Of a DNA stretch of 64,000 bases, positions 26,815-35,775 are shown piece after piece. Source of the DNA: Nitrospirillum pindoramense (GTDB lineage Bacteria; Pseudomonadota; Alphaproteobacteria; Azospirillales; Azospirillaceae); contig NZ_VITR01000005.1 in NCBI RefSeq assembly GCF_007827955.1, positions 186,001 through 250,000 of the forward strand, read 5' to 3'. The notes under the pieces were generated by a model. It ran no database searches and was not told the origin of the DNA. It worked only from the letters and a program-made list of their open reading frames with translations. The position numbers were made by a program, and so were the translations under genes. Each line of letters opens with the position of its first letter. Positions within the stretch are counted from its first letter, which is position 1.

Positions 26815-27789
26815 TCAGGCGGAATTGCCGCCCCACCATTTCAGCACCCGCAGCGCCCGCAGGGTAATCCAGGGCGATGGCTGGCCGGGCCCGTCATTGA
26901 CCTTGAACCACACCCGTCCGCGCAAGTCCCAGTCCAGCCGCCAGGTGCCGTCCGGCTGGCGGCGGGACCGCAGGTGGGCGATGGCCTCAGCCAGGCGCCG
27001 GTCGGGCCGGGCGCCGGTGAGTTGGCCGGCGGCGCGGAAATAGTCCAGGGCGCGCAGGATGTCATAGCGCCAGCGGTTGGGGTGCAGCAGGTCCAGGAAC
27101 TGCGGGTCGGCCGGTTCCCCCGTCGTCAGGCGGCGGAACAGGTGGCGGGTCAGCAGGTAGTCCTCCCCCGTCCGTCGCGCGTCGCGGGAGCGGTCGGTGC
27201 CGCCGGTGGCGCGCTCATACTCCAGCAGGCCTTCCAGCACATTGAGGGTGCTGGCGAAAGAGGAACAGGGGGAGCCGGCGGCGCGCTCACAGTTCCAGCC
27301 GCCGTCCGGCTGGCGGTCGTCCACCAGGCGGTCGACCAGGGCGGCGACATCAGCGCCGAAATAGGCGCCGTTGGCCACGGTGCGGCCATTGATGCACTCC
27401 TCCACCTCCCCCTGCCAGTAGGGCTGGCCGCCCTCGTCCCAACGGGAATGGGCACCGACCAAGGCCACGGTGCGCCGGGCCCGGTCGGACCTGGGGTCCA
27501 GGCCGAACTCGCGCAACTGGTCTAGGGCGAAGGCGGTGGCAGTCCACGGCTGGCCGCTGCGGTGCCATTCGTCGGGGGTGAAGTCGGCGGGGAAGAAGGC
27601 GCCGCCGGCCCACTGCCCATCCGGGTCCTGGCAGGCCAGCAAGCGGGCGCCCCAGCCGTCGGTTTCCACCCTGGCCCGCTCCCGCCCCCAATCCGCCTCC
27701 GGCAGATCCAGCAGGTCGCGCATCACCTGCCAGCGGATGGCCGGGTCCACGCCCAGAAGCCAGGTGATGACGGCATCGTGTTCAGTCAT
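26815..27789 (-). CDS. Squalene-cyclase/prenyltransferase-repeat-like protein of unknown function
   Basis: The 324-residue soluble protein has at least three QW-type repeats (QDPDGQWAGGAFF, RQPDGGWNCE, RQPDGTWRLDW), which build an alpha/alpha-barrel like that of squalene-hopene cyclases and terpenoid or prenyltransferase subunits. It is about half the length of a real squalene-hopene cyclase and lacks the catalytic DxDD motif, so cyclase activity is unlikely. The start at 27789 is supported by GGGAGG. It lies in the middle of the purine operon, 29 bp after the cysteine desulfurase gene and 128 bp before puuD. The role in purine degradation, if any, is unknown. Confidence 0.75.
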   Translation of the reverse strand: MTEHDAVITWLLGVDPAIRWQVMRDLLDLPEADWGRERARVETDGWGARLLACQDPDGQWAGGAFFPADFTPDEWHRSGQPWTATAFALDQLREFGLDPRSDRARRTVALVGAHSRWDEGGQPYWQGEVEECINGRTVANGAYFGADVAALVDRLVDDRQPDGGWNCERAAGSPCSSFASTLNVLEGLLEYERATGGTDRSRDARRTGEDYLLTRHLFRRLTTGEPADPQFLDLLHPNRWRYDILRALDYFRAAGQLTGARPDRRLAEAIAHLRSRRQPDGTWRLDWDLRGRVWFKVNDGPGQPSPWITLRALRVLKWWGGNSA

Positions 27790-27818
27790 GGACGCCTCCC
27801 GTTCCGCGCCCGTCGATC

Positions 27819-28955
27819 TTAGCGCGTCCGCAGTGCCGCGGCGATACGGGCCACCGCCTGGTCGACATCCGCCCCGGTGGTCCCCCGGCCCAAGCCAAAG
27901 CGCAGGCTGCCGAAGGCGGCGGTCGCGTCCAGGCCCAGGGCGGTCAAGACGTGCGAGGGCTGGCCGCTGGCTGACCGGCAGGCGGAGCCGGTGGACAGCG
28001 CCAGGTCGGGCAGGTCCAGCAGCAGGTCGGCGGCGTCCACGCCTGGCAGGGTAACGTTGAGGCAGCCGGGCAGGCCATCGGCGGGCCCATTGCGCCGAAT
28101 ACCGGGGAGGACGGCGCTCAACCCCGCCCACAGCCGCGCCGTCAGCGCCGACAGATGGGCGCGGTCATCATCGCGCCGGCGCAGGGCCAGCCGCGCCGCC
28201 TCGGCAAAGCCCACGATCAAGGCGGTGGGCGGCGTGCCCCAGGGCCAGGGCCGGGCCGGCGCCAGGCCCGCCCGCGCCACCAGGGCGCCCACGCCCTGGG
28301 GCCCATAGAGCTTGTGCGCCGACAGGGTGATCATATCGGGTCCGGAACGATCCCTGCCGCCCAATGGCAAGGGGCCGGTCGCCACCCGCTGCACCCCGTC
28401 GCAGTGCCACAGGGCGCCATGGCGACGGCACAGGTCCCCCACCGCCGCCAGGGGCTGCAGGCTGCCGACCTCATTGTTGGCGGCCATGAGCGACAGCAGG
28501 GCCGGGCGGCCCGCCCCGATCAAGGCGGCCTCCAGCGCGTCCAGGCGAAGGACGCCCTGACCATCCACCGGCAGCAGGGTGACCGTGTGCCCGGCGGCCC
28601 GCAGCCCCTCCACCCGCCGCAGCACGCTGTCATGCTCGATGGCCGAGATCAGTACCGGCATGCCGGCCGGCGCCAGGCCCTGGAGGGCCAACCGGTTGGC
28701 CTCGCTGGCGCTGGGGGTGAAGGTCACGGTGGCATCGGCGGGAGCGTCCACCAGCGCGGCCACGGCGCGGGCGGACTGGGTGATGGCGCGGGCGGCGGCC
28801 CGGCCCGGGGCATGGTGGGCGGACTGGGCGTTGCCGGCGTGGTCGGGCTGGAACCAGGGCAACATGGCGGCCAGCACGTCCGCATCCAGGGGCGTGCTGG
28901 CCAGGTGGTCCAGGTAGAGCGGGCCACCGCCGGCGGCCGTGGGAAGGCCCGCCAC
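27819..28955 (-). CDS. Cysteine desulfurase-like PLP enzyme, probable XDH sulfuration factor
   Basis: The 378-residue protein is a NifS/IscS-type aminotransferase. It opens with LYLDHLASTPLDADVLAAML and has the cofactor Lys in SAHKLYGPQGVGALV and the catalytic Cys loop STGSACRSASGQPSHVL. In Rhodobacter capsulatus a NifS-type desulfurase works with XdhC to sulfurate the molybdenum cofactor of xanthine dehydrogenase, and here the gene follows xdhC directly (GTG start overlapping the TAG stop, TAGTG). Assignment to this role is by context. A general iron-sulfur cluster role is possible but less likely. Confidence 0.85.
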   Translation of the reverse strand: MAGLPTAAGGGPLYLDHLASTPLDADVLAAMLPWFQPDHAGNAQSAHHAPGRAAARAITQSARAVAALVDAPADATVTFTPSASEANRLALQGLAPAGMPVLISAIEHDSVLRRVEGLRAAGHTVTLLPVDGQGVLRLDALEAALIGAGRPALLSLMAANNEVGSLQPLAAVGDLCRRHGALWHCDGVQRVATGPLPLGGRDRSGPDMITLSAHKLYGPQGVGALVARAGLAPARPWPWGTPPTALIVGFAEAARLALRRRDDDRAHLSALTARLWAGLSAVLPGIRRNGPADGLPGCLNVTLPGVDAADLLLDLPDLALSTGSACRSASGQPSHVLTALGLDATAAFGSLRFGLGRGTTGADVDQAVARIAAALRTR

Positions 28956-29848
28956 TAGATGGCCCCGTAGATATCGCCCATCATCACCGTGGTCTGCGGC
29001 GGCCGGCGCAGCAGGGTGGTCAGCACCTCCGCCACGGTGAGGGCCGCGATGACCTCCGGCCGCTTGTCCCCCGACAGGCCGGCACCGATGGGGCAGATCA
29101 GGCGGCGCAGGTGGACCGGATCATAGCCCTGCGCCTGATACCAGCGGGAGAAGCGCTGCCGCTTGGTATGCGAGCCGATCAGGCCGACATAGGCGGCGTC
29201 GGTGCGCTGTATCGCCTCCGCCGTGATGGCGAAGTCCAGGTCATGATTATGGGTCATGATCAGATAGCCCGCACCAGGCGGCGCCAGCGCCACCTGGCTG
29301 GGCAGTTCCGTCGCCACGCGGATATCGGCATCAACCGGCGGATCGGGCGGGAATTCCGACGCCCGGCTGTCCACCCACACCAGGCGCAGCGGCAGGGGCG
29401 CCATGGCGCGGGCCACCGCCTTGCCGACATGGCCGGCGCCGAACAGCATCAGCCAGGGCTGGCCGGCCAGGGCCGTGGCCTCCGCCGCGCGCAGACGGTA
29501 CAGCACCGTCTCATCGACCCGCTCCACCGTCAGCACAACATGGCCGCCGCAGCACTGGCCCACCGCCGGGCCCAGGGGCACGTCCAGGCGCACGGGCTCC
29601 CCATCCTCGACCAACATGCGCCGGGCGGTTTCCAGGCCCAGCTGTTCCAGCCGGCCACCGCCCACGGTGCCAATCTGCCAGTCCGCCCCCATCGCCATGC
29701 AGGCGCCAGCCTCGCGCGGGGTGGAGCCGCGCGCCTCCGCCACGGTGATCAGGACCACCGCCTCGCCCCGGGCCAACGGACCGGCCAGGATGGCGGACAG
29801 GGGGCCGGGGGCCGACAGCGGAATGCGGGGCGACGGAACCGTGCTCAT
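28955..29848 (-). CDS. xdhC: Xanthine dehydrogenase accessory protein XdhC
   Basis: XdhC binds molybdenum cofactor and delivers its sulfurated form to XdhB. The 297-residue protein has an N-terminal XdhC/CoxI part (VVLITVAEARGSTPREAGACMAM, GTVGGGRLEQ) with the conserved Cys in VGQCCGGHV, and a Rossmann-like C-terminal domain (LFGAGHVGKAVARAM, YLIMTHNHDLDF, LIGSHTKRQRF). The start overlaps the xdhB stop by 4 nt. Confidence 0.95.
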   Translation of the reverse strand: MSTVPSPRIPLSAPGPLSAILAGPLARGEAVVLITVAEARGSTPREAGACMAMGADWQIGTVGGGRLEQLGLETARRMLVEDGEPVRLDVPLGPAVGQCCGGHVVLTVERVDETVLYRLRAAEATALAGQPWLMLFGAGHVGKAVARAMAPLPLRLVWVDSRASEFPPDPPVDADIRVATELPSQVALAPPGAGYLIMTHNHDLDFAITAEAIQRTDAAYVGLIGSHTKRQRFSRWYQAQGYDPVHLRRLICPIGAGLSGDKRPEVIAALTVAEVLTTLLRRPPQTTVMMGDIYGAI

Positions 29849-32208
29849 GCCATCCCCTCACCCGTCGCCGCCTGGGCGCGCAGACGCTCTATGGTGGTCA
29901 GCACCCGTTCCGGGGTGGCCGGCGCGTCCAGCCGGGGGCAGATCCTGTGGTCGGCCACGCTGGCCACCGCGTCGGACAGGGCGTGCAGGACGCTGATGCC
30001 CAGCATCAAGGGCGGCTCCCCCACCGCCTTGGAGCGGTGGATGGTGTCCTCCACATTCGGACTGTTCTGCACCAGCCGGACATTGAAGCGGCGCGGGCGG
30101 TCGCCGCAGGCCGGGATCTTGTAGGTGCTGGGCGCGTGGGTGCGCAGGCGGCCCTGGGCGTCCCACCACAGCTCCTCCGTCGTCAGCCAGCCCATGCCCT
30201 GGATGAAGCCGCCCTCCACCTGCCCCTTGTCCAGGGCCGGGTTCAGGCTGTCGCCACAGTCATGCAGGATGTCCACCTGGTCAACCACATACTCGCCCGT
30301 CAAGGTATCCACCGTCACCTCCGCCACCGCCGCGCCATAAGCGTAGTAGAGGAAGGGGCGGCCCTGGCCCTTGGCCCGGTCCCAATGAATCTTGGGTGTC
30401 TTGTAATAGCCGGTGGCCGACAGGGAAATGCGGCCCATGTACGCGGCCTTCACCACCTCCTTGAAGGTCAGCACCTGCTCACCCACCCGTACGCCCTCGG
30501 CGGTGAAAGCCACGGCGTCCTCGGGAACGTTCCAGTGGCCGGCGGCGAACTCCACCAGCCGGGCCTTCAGCGTGCGGGCGGCGTTCTGCGCCGCCTTGCC
30601 GTTGATGTCGGAGCCGGAGGACGCGGCGGTGGCGGAGGTATTGGGCACCTTGCCCGTGGTGGTGGCGGTGATGCGGATGCGGCCGATATCCACCTGGAAC
30701 TCATCGGCCACCACCTGGGCGACCTTCGTGTTCAGGCCCTGCCCCATCTCCGTCCCGCCATGGTTCAGGTGGATGGAACCATCGGTGTAGATGTGGATCA
30801 GCGCCCCGCCCTGGTTATAGGGCGTGAAGGTGAAGGAGATGCCGAACTTCACCGGCGTCAGGGCCAGTCCCTTCTTCAGGTAGGGGTTGGCGGCGTTGAA
30901 GGCGCGGATGGCCTGGCGCCGCGCGCGATAGTCCGACCATTCCTCCAGCTCATCGACCAGGGGGCCGATGATGTTGTCCTCAACGGTCTGGTGATAGGGC
31001 GTCACGTTGCGGTCGGTGGTGCCGTAGAAGTTCACCTTCCGCACATCCAGCGGGTCCAGGCCGGTGGCGAACGCCACCTCCTCCACCACCCGTTCGGCGG
31101 CCACCATGCCCTGCGGCCCGCCGAAGCCCCGGAAGGCGGTGTTGGACACGGTGTTGGTCTTCAGCGGCAGCGACGCCATGCGGGCATTGCCATAGAAATA
31201 GCAATTGTCGGCATGGAACAGGGCGCGGTCGGTCACCGGGCCCGACAGGTCCGCCGCGAAGCCGCAGCGCGCGGCGAACAGCATGTCGGCGGCCAGGATG
31301 CGGCCCTGGTCGTCAAAGCCGACCTGATAGTCCACCTCGAAATCATGGCGCTTGCCGGTGATGCGGATGTCGTCATCACGGTCGGGGCGCAGCTTGGCGG
31401 CGCGGCCGGTCTTCTTGGCCACCAGGGCGACGCAGGCGGCGAACAGGTTGGCCTGGGTCTCCTTGCCACCGAAGCCGCCACCCATGCGCCGCACCTCCAC
31501 CGTCACCGCCCCATCGGGGATGTCCAGGACATGGGCGACGATGTGCTGCACCTCGCTGGGGTGCTGGGTGGAGACGTGGACCAGCACGTCCTCATCCTCC
31601 CCCGGGATGGCCATGGCGATCTGGCTTTCCAGGTAGAAATGCTCCTGCCCGCCGATCTTGATGCGACCGGACAGCGTGCGCGGGGCCGCCTTCAGCGCCG
31701 CCTCCGCATCGCCCAGGCGCAGGGTCATGGGCGCGGTGACCAGGGTGCCGGTGACGCGTGCCGCCGCGATGTCCAGCACCGCCGGCAGGTCCTCATAGTC
31801 CACCTTGGCCAGTTGCGCCGCGCGGCGGGCCTGGTCGCGCGTCTCCGCCGCCACGGCGAACAGGGGGTGGCCGTGGTACTGCACCACATCCTCGGCGAAC
31901 AGCGGTTCGTCATGGCGCAGGCCGGCGCCGATGTCGTTGTCACCCGGGATGTCAGCGGCGGTGACCACCGCCACCACGCCGGGGGCCCGGCGCACGGCCT
32001 CCAGGTCCATCGACCGGATGCGGGCGTGGGCGCGGCTGGCCAGGCCCAACTGCACATGCAGCAGGCCGGCAGGTTCCGCGATGTCGTCGACGTACAGCGC
32101 CTCCCCGCTCACATGCTTGTGCGCGCTTTCGTGGCGGCGGCTGTCATGCACGGCGCCGTCGATACGGCGGCTGGCGGCGGGGATGTCGATGGGGGTCTTG
32201 TCAGGCAT
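29845..32208 (-). CDS. xdhB: Xanthine dehydrogenase molybdopterin-binding subunit
   Basis: The large subunit (787 residues) carries the molybdenum site that hydroxylates hypoxanthine and xanthine to urate. Visible landmarks are the N-terminal SGEALYVDDI block, VRRMGGGFGGKETQ (cofactor contact), FRGFGGPQGM, HLNHGGTEMGQGLNTKVAQVV and the C-terminal KAVGEPPLMLGISVLHAL with the catalytic Glu. Length and motif order match bacterial XdhB. It overlaps the xdhA stop by 8 nt. It needs XdhC and probably the adjacent NifS-like protein for activation. Confidence 0.97.
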   Translation of the reverse strand: MPDKTPIDIPAASRRIDGAVHDSRRHESAHKHVSGEALYVDDIAEPAGLLHVQLGLASRAHARIRSMDLEAVRRAPGVVAVVTAADIPGDNDIGAGLRHDEPLFAEDVVQYHGHPLFAVAAETRDQARRAAQLAKVDYEDLPAVLDIAAARVTGTLVTAPMTLRLGDAEAALKAAPRTLSGRIKIGGQEHFYLESQIAMAIPGEDEDVLVHVSTQHPSEVQHIVAHVLDIPDGAVTVEVRRMGGGFGGKETQANLFAACVALVAKKTGRAAKLRPDRDDDIRITGKRHDFEVDYQVGFDDQGRILAADMLFAARCGFAADLSGPVTDRALFHADNCYFYGNARMASLPLKTNTVSNTAFRGFGGPQGMVAAERVVEEVAFATGLDPLDVRKVNFYGTTDRNVTPYHQTVEDNIIGPLVDELEEWSDYRARRQAIRAFNAANPYLKKGLALTPVKFGISFTFTPYNQGGALIHIYTDGSIHLNHGGTEMGQGLNTKVAQVVADEFQVDIGRIRITATTTGKVPNTSATAASSGSDINGKAAQNAARTLKARLVEFAAGHWNVPEDAVAFTAEGVRVGEQVLTFKEVVKAAYMGRISLSATGYYKTPKIHWDRAKGQGRPFLYYAYGAAVAEVTVDTLTGEYVVDQVDILHDCGDSLNPALDKGQVEGGFIQGMGWLTTEELWWDAQGRLRTHAPSTYKIPACGDRPRRFNVRLVQNSPNVEDTIHRSKAVGEPPLMLGISVLHALSDAVASVADHRICPRLDAPATPERVLTTIERLRAQAATGEGMA

Positions 32209-33727
32209 TGCACACCCCCCGGCTTGCGATATCGCAACCCGCCTTAAACGCCTGGGCCCGCTGGACCAGCACGCGGGTGGCGGGGGCGCCGGGCGCGCTT
32301 TCCGCCTGGAACTTCAGCAACAGGTTCCCCGCCACGGCCAGGCGATAGGCGGCGCTGGCCCGCCAATCGCTGAGGGGGGTGAAATCCTGGGCCAGGGCCG
32401 CCTTCGCGTCCCGCGCCGCCGTCGCGTCCCAGGGCCGGCCCAGCAGCGCCGCCTCCGCCGCCGCCGCCCGCTTGGGCGTGCCCGCCATGCCGCCATAGGC
32501 CAGGCGGGCGCGGGTGATCAGGCCGTCGTCGCCCAGCGTCACCAGGAAACAGGCGCAGAGGGCGGAGATGTCCTGGTCGAAGCGCTTGGAGATCTTGTAG
32601 GCGGCGAACAAATCACCCTGGCCCAGCTTGGGCACCGTCACGCTTTCCACGAACTCGCCCGATTGGCGGTCCTGCTTCCCGTAAGCCAGGAAATAATCCT
32701 GCAGCGGCAGCGTCCGCCGCTGCGTCCCCCGGCGCAAGGTCAGGCTGGCGCCCAGGGCGATCAGGGCGGGCGGCGTGTCCCCGATGGGGGAGCCGTTGGC
32801 GATGTTGCCGCCGATGGTGCCGGCGTTGCGCACCTGCTCCGCCCCCACGCGGCGCAGCAGTTCATCCAGGTCGGGGTGCAGCCCGCCCAAGGCCGCCTTG
32901 GCGGCGGTGAAGGTGACGCCGGCCCCCAGTTCCAGGGCGTCGCCCCGGTTCGTGATACGCGCCAGGCCGGCCACCCGGCCGGTGTAGATCACGGTGGGCA
33001 GCACCTTCTGGTGCTTGGTCACCCACAGGCCCACGTCGGTGGCGCCGGAAACGATGGTGGCCTCGGGGTTGGCCAGTACCAGATCGGCCAATTGGTCCAC
33101 CGTGGCCGGCGCCAGGAAGCGGCGACCATCGCGGCCCGTCTCCACCACCGCGTCGTCGGCCAGGGCGGCCAGCGCCCGGGTCACGGTGGGCAGAGCCTCA
33201 TCGATATGGTCCGTCGTCCGGTCGCGCAGTTGTTGGGCCGCCGCCACAATAGGGGCGTAGCCGGTGCAGCGGCACAGGTTGCCGGCCAGGGCATCGTCGA
33301 TGCGCTGCTCATCCGGCACGCCCCCCGGGGAGGCAACCTCCGCCCGGTACAGGGCGTACAGCGACATGACGAAGCCGGGGGTGCAGAAGCCGCATTGCGA
33401 GCCGTGGCAATCCACCATGGCCTGCTGCACCGGGTGCAGGGTGCCGTCCGGCCGCTTCAGGTGTTCCACCGTCAGCAGTTGGCAGCCGTCCAGGGTGGCC
33501 AGGAAGCGGATGCAGGCGTTGATGGCCTCATACCTGACCACCCCATCGACCAGCCGCCCCACAACCACGGTGCAAGCGCCGCAGTCCCCCTCGGCGCAGC
33601 CCTCCTTGGTGCCCAGGCGGCGCTCCGCCCCTCGCAGCCAATCCAGCACCGTGAGCGTCGGGTCCAGATCGGTCAGCTCACGCAGTTCATTGCCCAGCAG
33701 GAAGCGGATGGTTCGGCGGTGCTGCAT
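32201..33727 (-). CDS. xdhA: Xanthine dehydrogenase iron-sulfur/FAD subunit
   Basis: A 508-residue subunit with two [2Fe-2S] clusters: the plant-type site CAEGDCGACTVVV and the helical site CGFCTPGFVMS with CRCTGYAPI. An FAD-binding domain follows (VSGATDVGLWV, NAGTIGGNIANGSPIGD) and a CO dehydrogenase-type C-terminal domain. It accepts electrons from the molybdenum site and reduces NAD+. The start lies one base after the hiuH stop. The protein is slightly longer than R. capsulatus XdhA because of a longer C-terminus. Confidence 0.96.
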   Translation of the reverse strand: MQHRRTIRFLLGNELRELTDLDPTLTVLDWLRGAERRLGTKEGCAEGDCGACTVVVGRLVDGVVRYEAINACIRFLATLDGCQLLTVEHLKRPDGTLHPVQQAMVDCHGSQCGFCTPGFVMSLYALYRAEVASPGGVPDEQRIDDALAGNLCRCTGYAPIVAAAQQLRDRTTDHIDEALPTVTRALAALADDAVVETGRDGRRFLAPATVDQLADLVLANPEATIVSGATDVGLWVTKHQKVLPTVIYTGRVAGLARITNRGDALELGAGVTFTAAKAALGGLHPDLDELLRRVGAEQVRNAGTIGGNIANGSPIGDTPPALIALGASLTLRRGTQRRTLPLQDYFLAYGKQDRQSGEFVESVTVPKLGQGDLFAAYKISKRFDQDISALCACFLVTLGDDGLITRARLAYGGMAGTPKRAAAAEAALLGRPWDATAARDAKAALAQDFTPLSDWRASAAYRLAVAGNLLLKFQAESAPGAPATRVLVQRAQAFKAGCDIASRGVCNA

Positions 33728-33728
33728 C

Positions 33729-34118
33729 TCAACTGCCCCGATACGTGGAATAGGCGTAGGGGCTGATCAGCAGCGGCACATGGTAGTGCTGGCCGGCATC
33801 CGCGATGGCGAAGCGGATGGGCACCTCATCCAGGAAGGGCGGATCGGTCAGGGCAACGCCACACGCCTTGAAATAGGCGCCGACCGCGAAGGTCAGCTCA
33901 TAGCGGCCGACCGTCAAGTCGGCACCCGCCAAAAGGGGCGCGTCGCAGCGGCCATCGGCGTTGGTGCGGGCCTGTGCCACGCGGGTGCGGGCGCCGTCGT
34001 CGCCCAGACGGTCCAGTGCCAGGGATATGCCCGCCCCGGGCTTGCCCGCCATCGTGTCCAGCACGTGGGTTGTCAGGCGTCCCTCGCCCCGGCCCGCGCT
34101 CATATGGCCTGCACTCAT
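33729..34118 (-). CDS. hiuH: 5-hydroxyisourate hydrolase (transthyretin-like)
   Basis: HiuH hydrolyses 5-hydroxyisourate, the PuuD product, to OHCU. The 129-residue protein shows the three family blocks: RLTTHVLDTMAGKPGAG with the catalytic His, the central GRYELTF, and the C-terminal YHVPLLISPYAYSTYRGS, the YRGS end being diagnostic. Three in-frame ATGs (34178, 34118, 34103) are possible; 34118 or 34103 best fit the normal length. It is the first gene of the leftward purine operon. Confidence 0.93.
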   Translation of the reverse strand: MSAGHMSAGRGEGRLTTHVLDTMAGKPGAGISLALDRLGDDGARTRVAQARTNADGRCDAPLLAGADLTVGRYELTFAVGAYFKACGVALTDPPFLDEVPIRFAIADAGQHYHVPLLISPYAYSTYRGS

Positions 34119-34149
34119 CTTCGCCGCCCGTCTGTCGCCCTGTTCTCGC

Positions 34150-34159
34150 TTGTGCACAA
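34150..34159. promoter_or_regulatory. Palindrome TTGTGCACAA in the divergent hiuH/puuE promoter region
   Basis: A perfect 10-bp palindrome lies 32 bp upstream of hiuH in the intergenic region that must hold the promoters of both purine operons. Next to it an 8-bp inverted repeat (GGGGTGGC at 34169-34176, GCCACCCC at 34193-34200) could form a leader hairpin. No regulator gene is adjacent; the assignment as an operator is a guess from position. Confidence 0.35.
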
Positions 34160-34351
34160 AAGGTACATGGGGTGGCATCGCCCCGTCAGCCAGCCACCCC
34201 AGGAAAGTCTTTCAAAACAATCAGGAAGGCGCCCGTGCCCGGGCGCACGATATGCTGGCGTCGCCATGCTGGACCTTTCGGGGTCGCGGCGGCAACCCTA
34301 TCGGGCGATAATGCGCCTTAAGGGCTGGGAAAACAGGGGGCGAGCAGCGGC

Positions 34352-35275
34352 ATGATGACGGTGGATTACCCGCGCGACCTGATCGGCTATGGCGCCCATC
34401 CGCCCCAGGCGGACTGGCCGAACGCCGCCCGCATCGCGGTTCAGCTGGTGCTGAACTATGAGGAGGGCGGGGAGAACTGCGTGCTGCACGGCGACGCCGC
34501 GTCGGAAGCCTTCCTGTCGGAGATGGTGGCGGCCCAGGCCCTGCCCGGCGTGCGCCACATGTCCATGGAATCGCTGTACGAATACGGATCGCGCGTCGGC
34601 GTCTGGCGCCTGCTGAAGCTGTTCGAAAAAAAGAAAATACCGCTCACGATCTTCGCCGTGGCCATGGCCGCCGAGCGTCATCCGGACGTCATCCGCGCCA
34701 TGGTCGACCAGGGTCATGAGATCGCCAGCCACGGCTATCGCTGGATCAATTACCAGTACATGGACCCGGCGGAGGAAGCCGCGCACATGGCCAAGGCCAT
34801 GACCATCCTGGAACAGGTCAGCGGCACCCGACCCGTGGGCTGGTACACCGGGCGCACCAGCCCCAACACCCGCCGCCTGGTAGCCGAGCATGGTGGCTTC
34901 CTTTACGACGCCGACGCCTATGATGACGACCTGCCTTACTGGCAATTGGTAGGCGGCACGCCGCAGCTGATCGTGCCCTATACCCTGGACTGCAACGACA
35001 TGCGGTTCGTCCAGGTCCAGGGCTTCCATTCCGGCGACCAGTTCTTCACCTACCTCAAGGACAGCTTCGACGCCCTGTATGCCGAGGGGGCGGAGACGCC
35101 GCGCATGATGTCGGTCGGCCTGCACTGTCGCCTGGTGGGCAAGCCCGGCCGCATCCAGGCGCTGGAACGCTTCCTGGATTATGCCGCGGCCCACGAAGGC
35201 GTGTGGTTCGCCCGCCGGGCCGACATCGCCCGCCACTGGCACACCCGCCACCCCTACAAGGGGGCCGGCGTATGA
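34352..35275 (+). CDS. puuE: Allantoinase, polysaccharide-deacetylase type
   Basis: PuuE opens the allantoin ring to allantoate and is unrelated to the amidohydrolase-type AllB. The 307-residue protein has the NodB-homology fold and the family-specific sequences YPRDLIGYGAHPPQADWPN, QLVLNYEEGGENCVLHGD, HEIASHGYRWINYQ and GWYTGRTSPNTRRL, ending GVWFARRADIARHW. It is the first gene of the rightward purine operon and overlaps uraD by 4 nt. Confidence 0.96.
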   Translation: MMTVDYPRDLIGYGAHPPQADWPNAARIAVQLVLNYEEGGENCVLHGDAASEAFLSEMVAAQALPGVRHMSMESLYEYGSRVGVWRLLKLFEKKKIPLTIFAVAMAAERHPDVIRAMVDQGHEIASHGYRWINYQYMDPAEEAAHMAKAMTILEQVSGTRPVGWYTGRTSPNTRRLVAEHGGFLYDADAYDDDLPYWQLVGGTPQLIVPYTLDCNDMRFVQVQGFHSGDQFFTYLKDSFDALYAEGAETPRMMSVGLHCRLVGKPGRIQALERFLDYAAAHEGVWFARRADIARHWHTRHPYKGAGV

Positions 35276-35775
35276 CCGGCTTCTTTGAGACGCGCGACGC
35301 CTTCATCGCCCGCTTCGGCGGCGTGTTCGAGCATTCGCCCTGGATCGCGGAGGCGGCCTGGGACGCCGGCCTGCCCACCAACGCGGGCACGGCCGATGGC
35401 CTGCACGCCGCGCTGGTGACGCAGTTCCGGGCAGCCAGCCGGGAGAAGCGCCTGGGCGTGCTGCTGGCGCATCCCGACTTGGCCGGTCGCCTGGCCGTGG
35501 GGGGGGAACTGACGGCGGATTCCACCGCCGAGCAGGCGTCCGCCGGCCTGGACAAGTGCACGCCCCAGGAATACGCGCGCTTCCAGGAATTGAACGACGC
35601 CTACAAGGCGCGGTTCGGCTTCCCCTTCATCCTGGCGGTGCGCGGCCTGACCCGCGCCGCCATATTGGCGAATTTCGAGGCCCGGGTGGGCAATGACACG
35701 GAGACGGAGTTCACCACCGCGACGGCGCAGGTGGAGCGCATCGCCCTGCTGCGCCTGAAGGAAATGCTGCCGTGA
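35272..35775 (+). CDS. uraD: OHCU decarboxylase
   Basis: UraD decarboxylates 2-oxo-4-hydroxy-4-carboxy-5-ureidoimidazoline to S-allantoin, following HiuH. The 167 residues contain FGGVFEHSPWIAEAAWDAG with the catalytic His, LLAHPDLAGRLA, LTADSTAEQASAGLD and the FPFILAVRGLTRAAIL block, which together define the family. The ATG overlaps the puuE stop (ATGA); the longer frame upstream has no support. Confidence 0.96.
   Translation: MTGFFETRDAFIARFGGVFEHSPWIAEAAWDAGLPTNAGTADGLHAALVTQFRAASREKRLGVLLAHPDLAGRLAVGGELTADSTAEQASAGLDKCTPQEYARFQELNDAYKARFGFPFILAVRGLTRAAILANFEARVGNDTETEFTTATAQVERIALLRLKEMLP

Noticed and set aside
29947-32247. 766-codon plus-strand frame opposite xdhB
   Set aside because: It shows the same kind of composition-driven shadow, with His/Gly/Val-rich sequence and no family features.
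34201-34240. Hairpin CGCCCG-TGC-CCGGGCG-like between the purine operons
   Set aside because: There is no T run and it is in a promoter region; such stems are frequent by chance at this G+C content.
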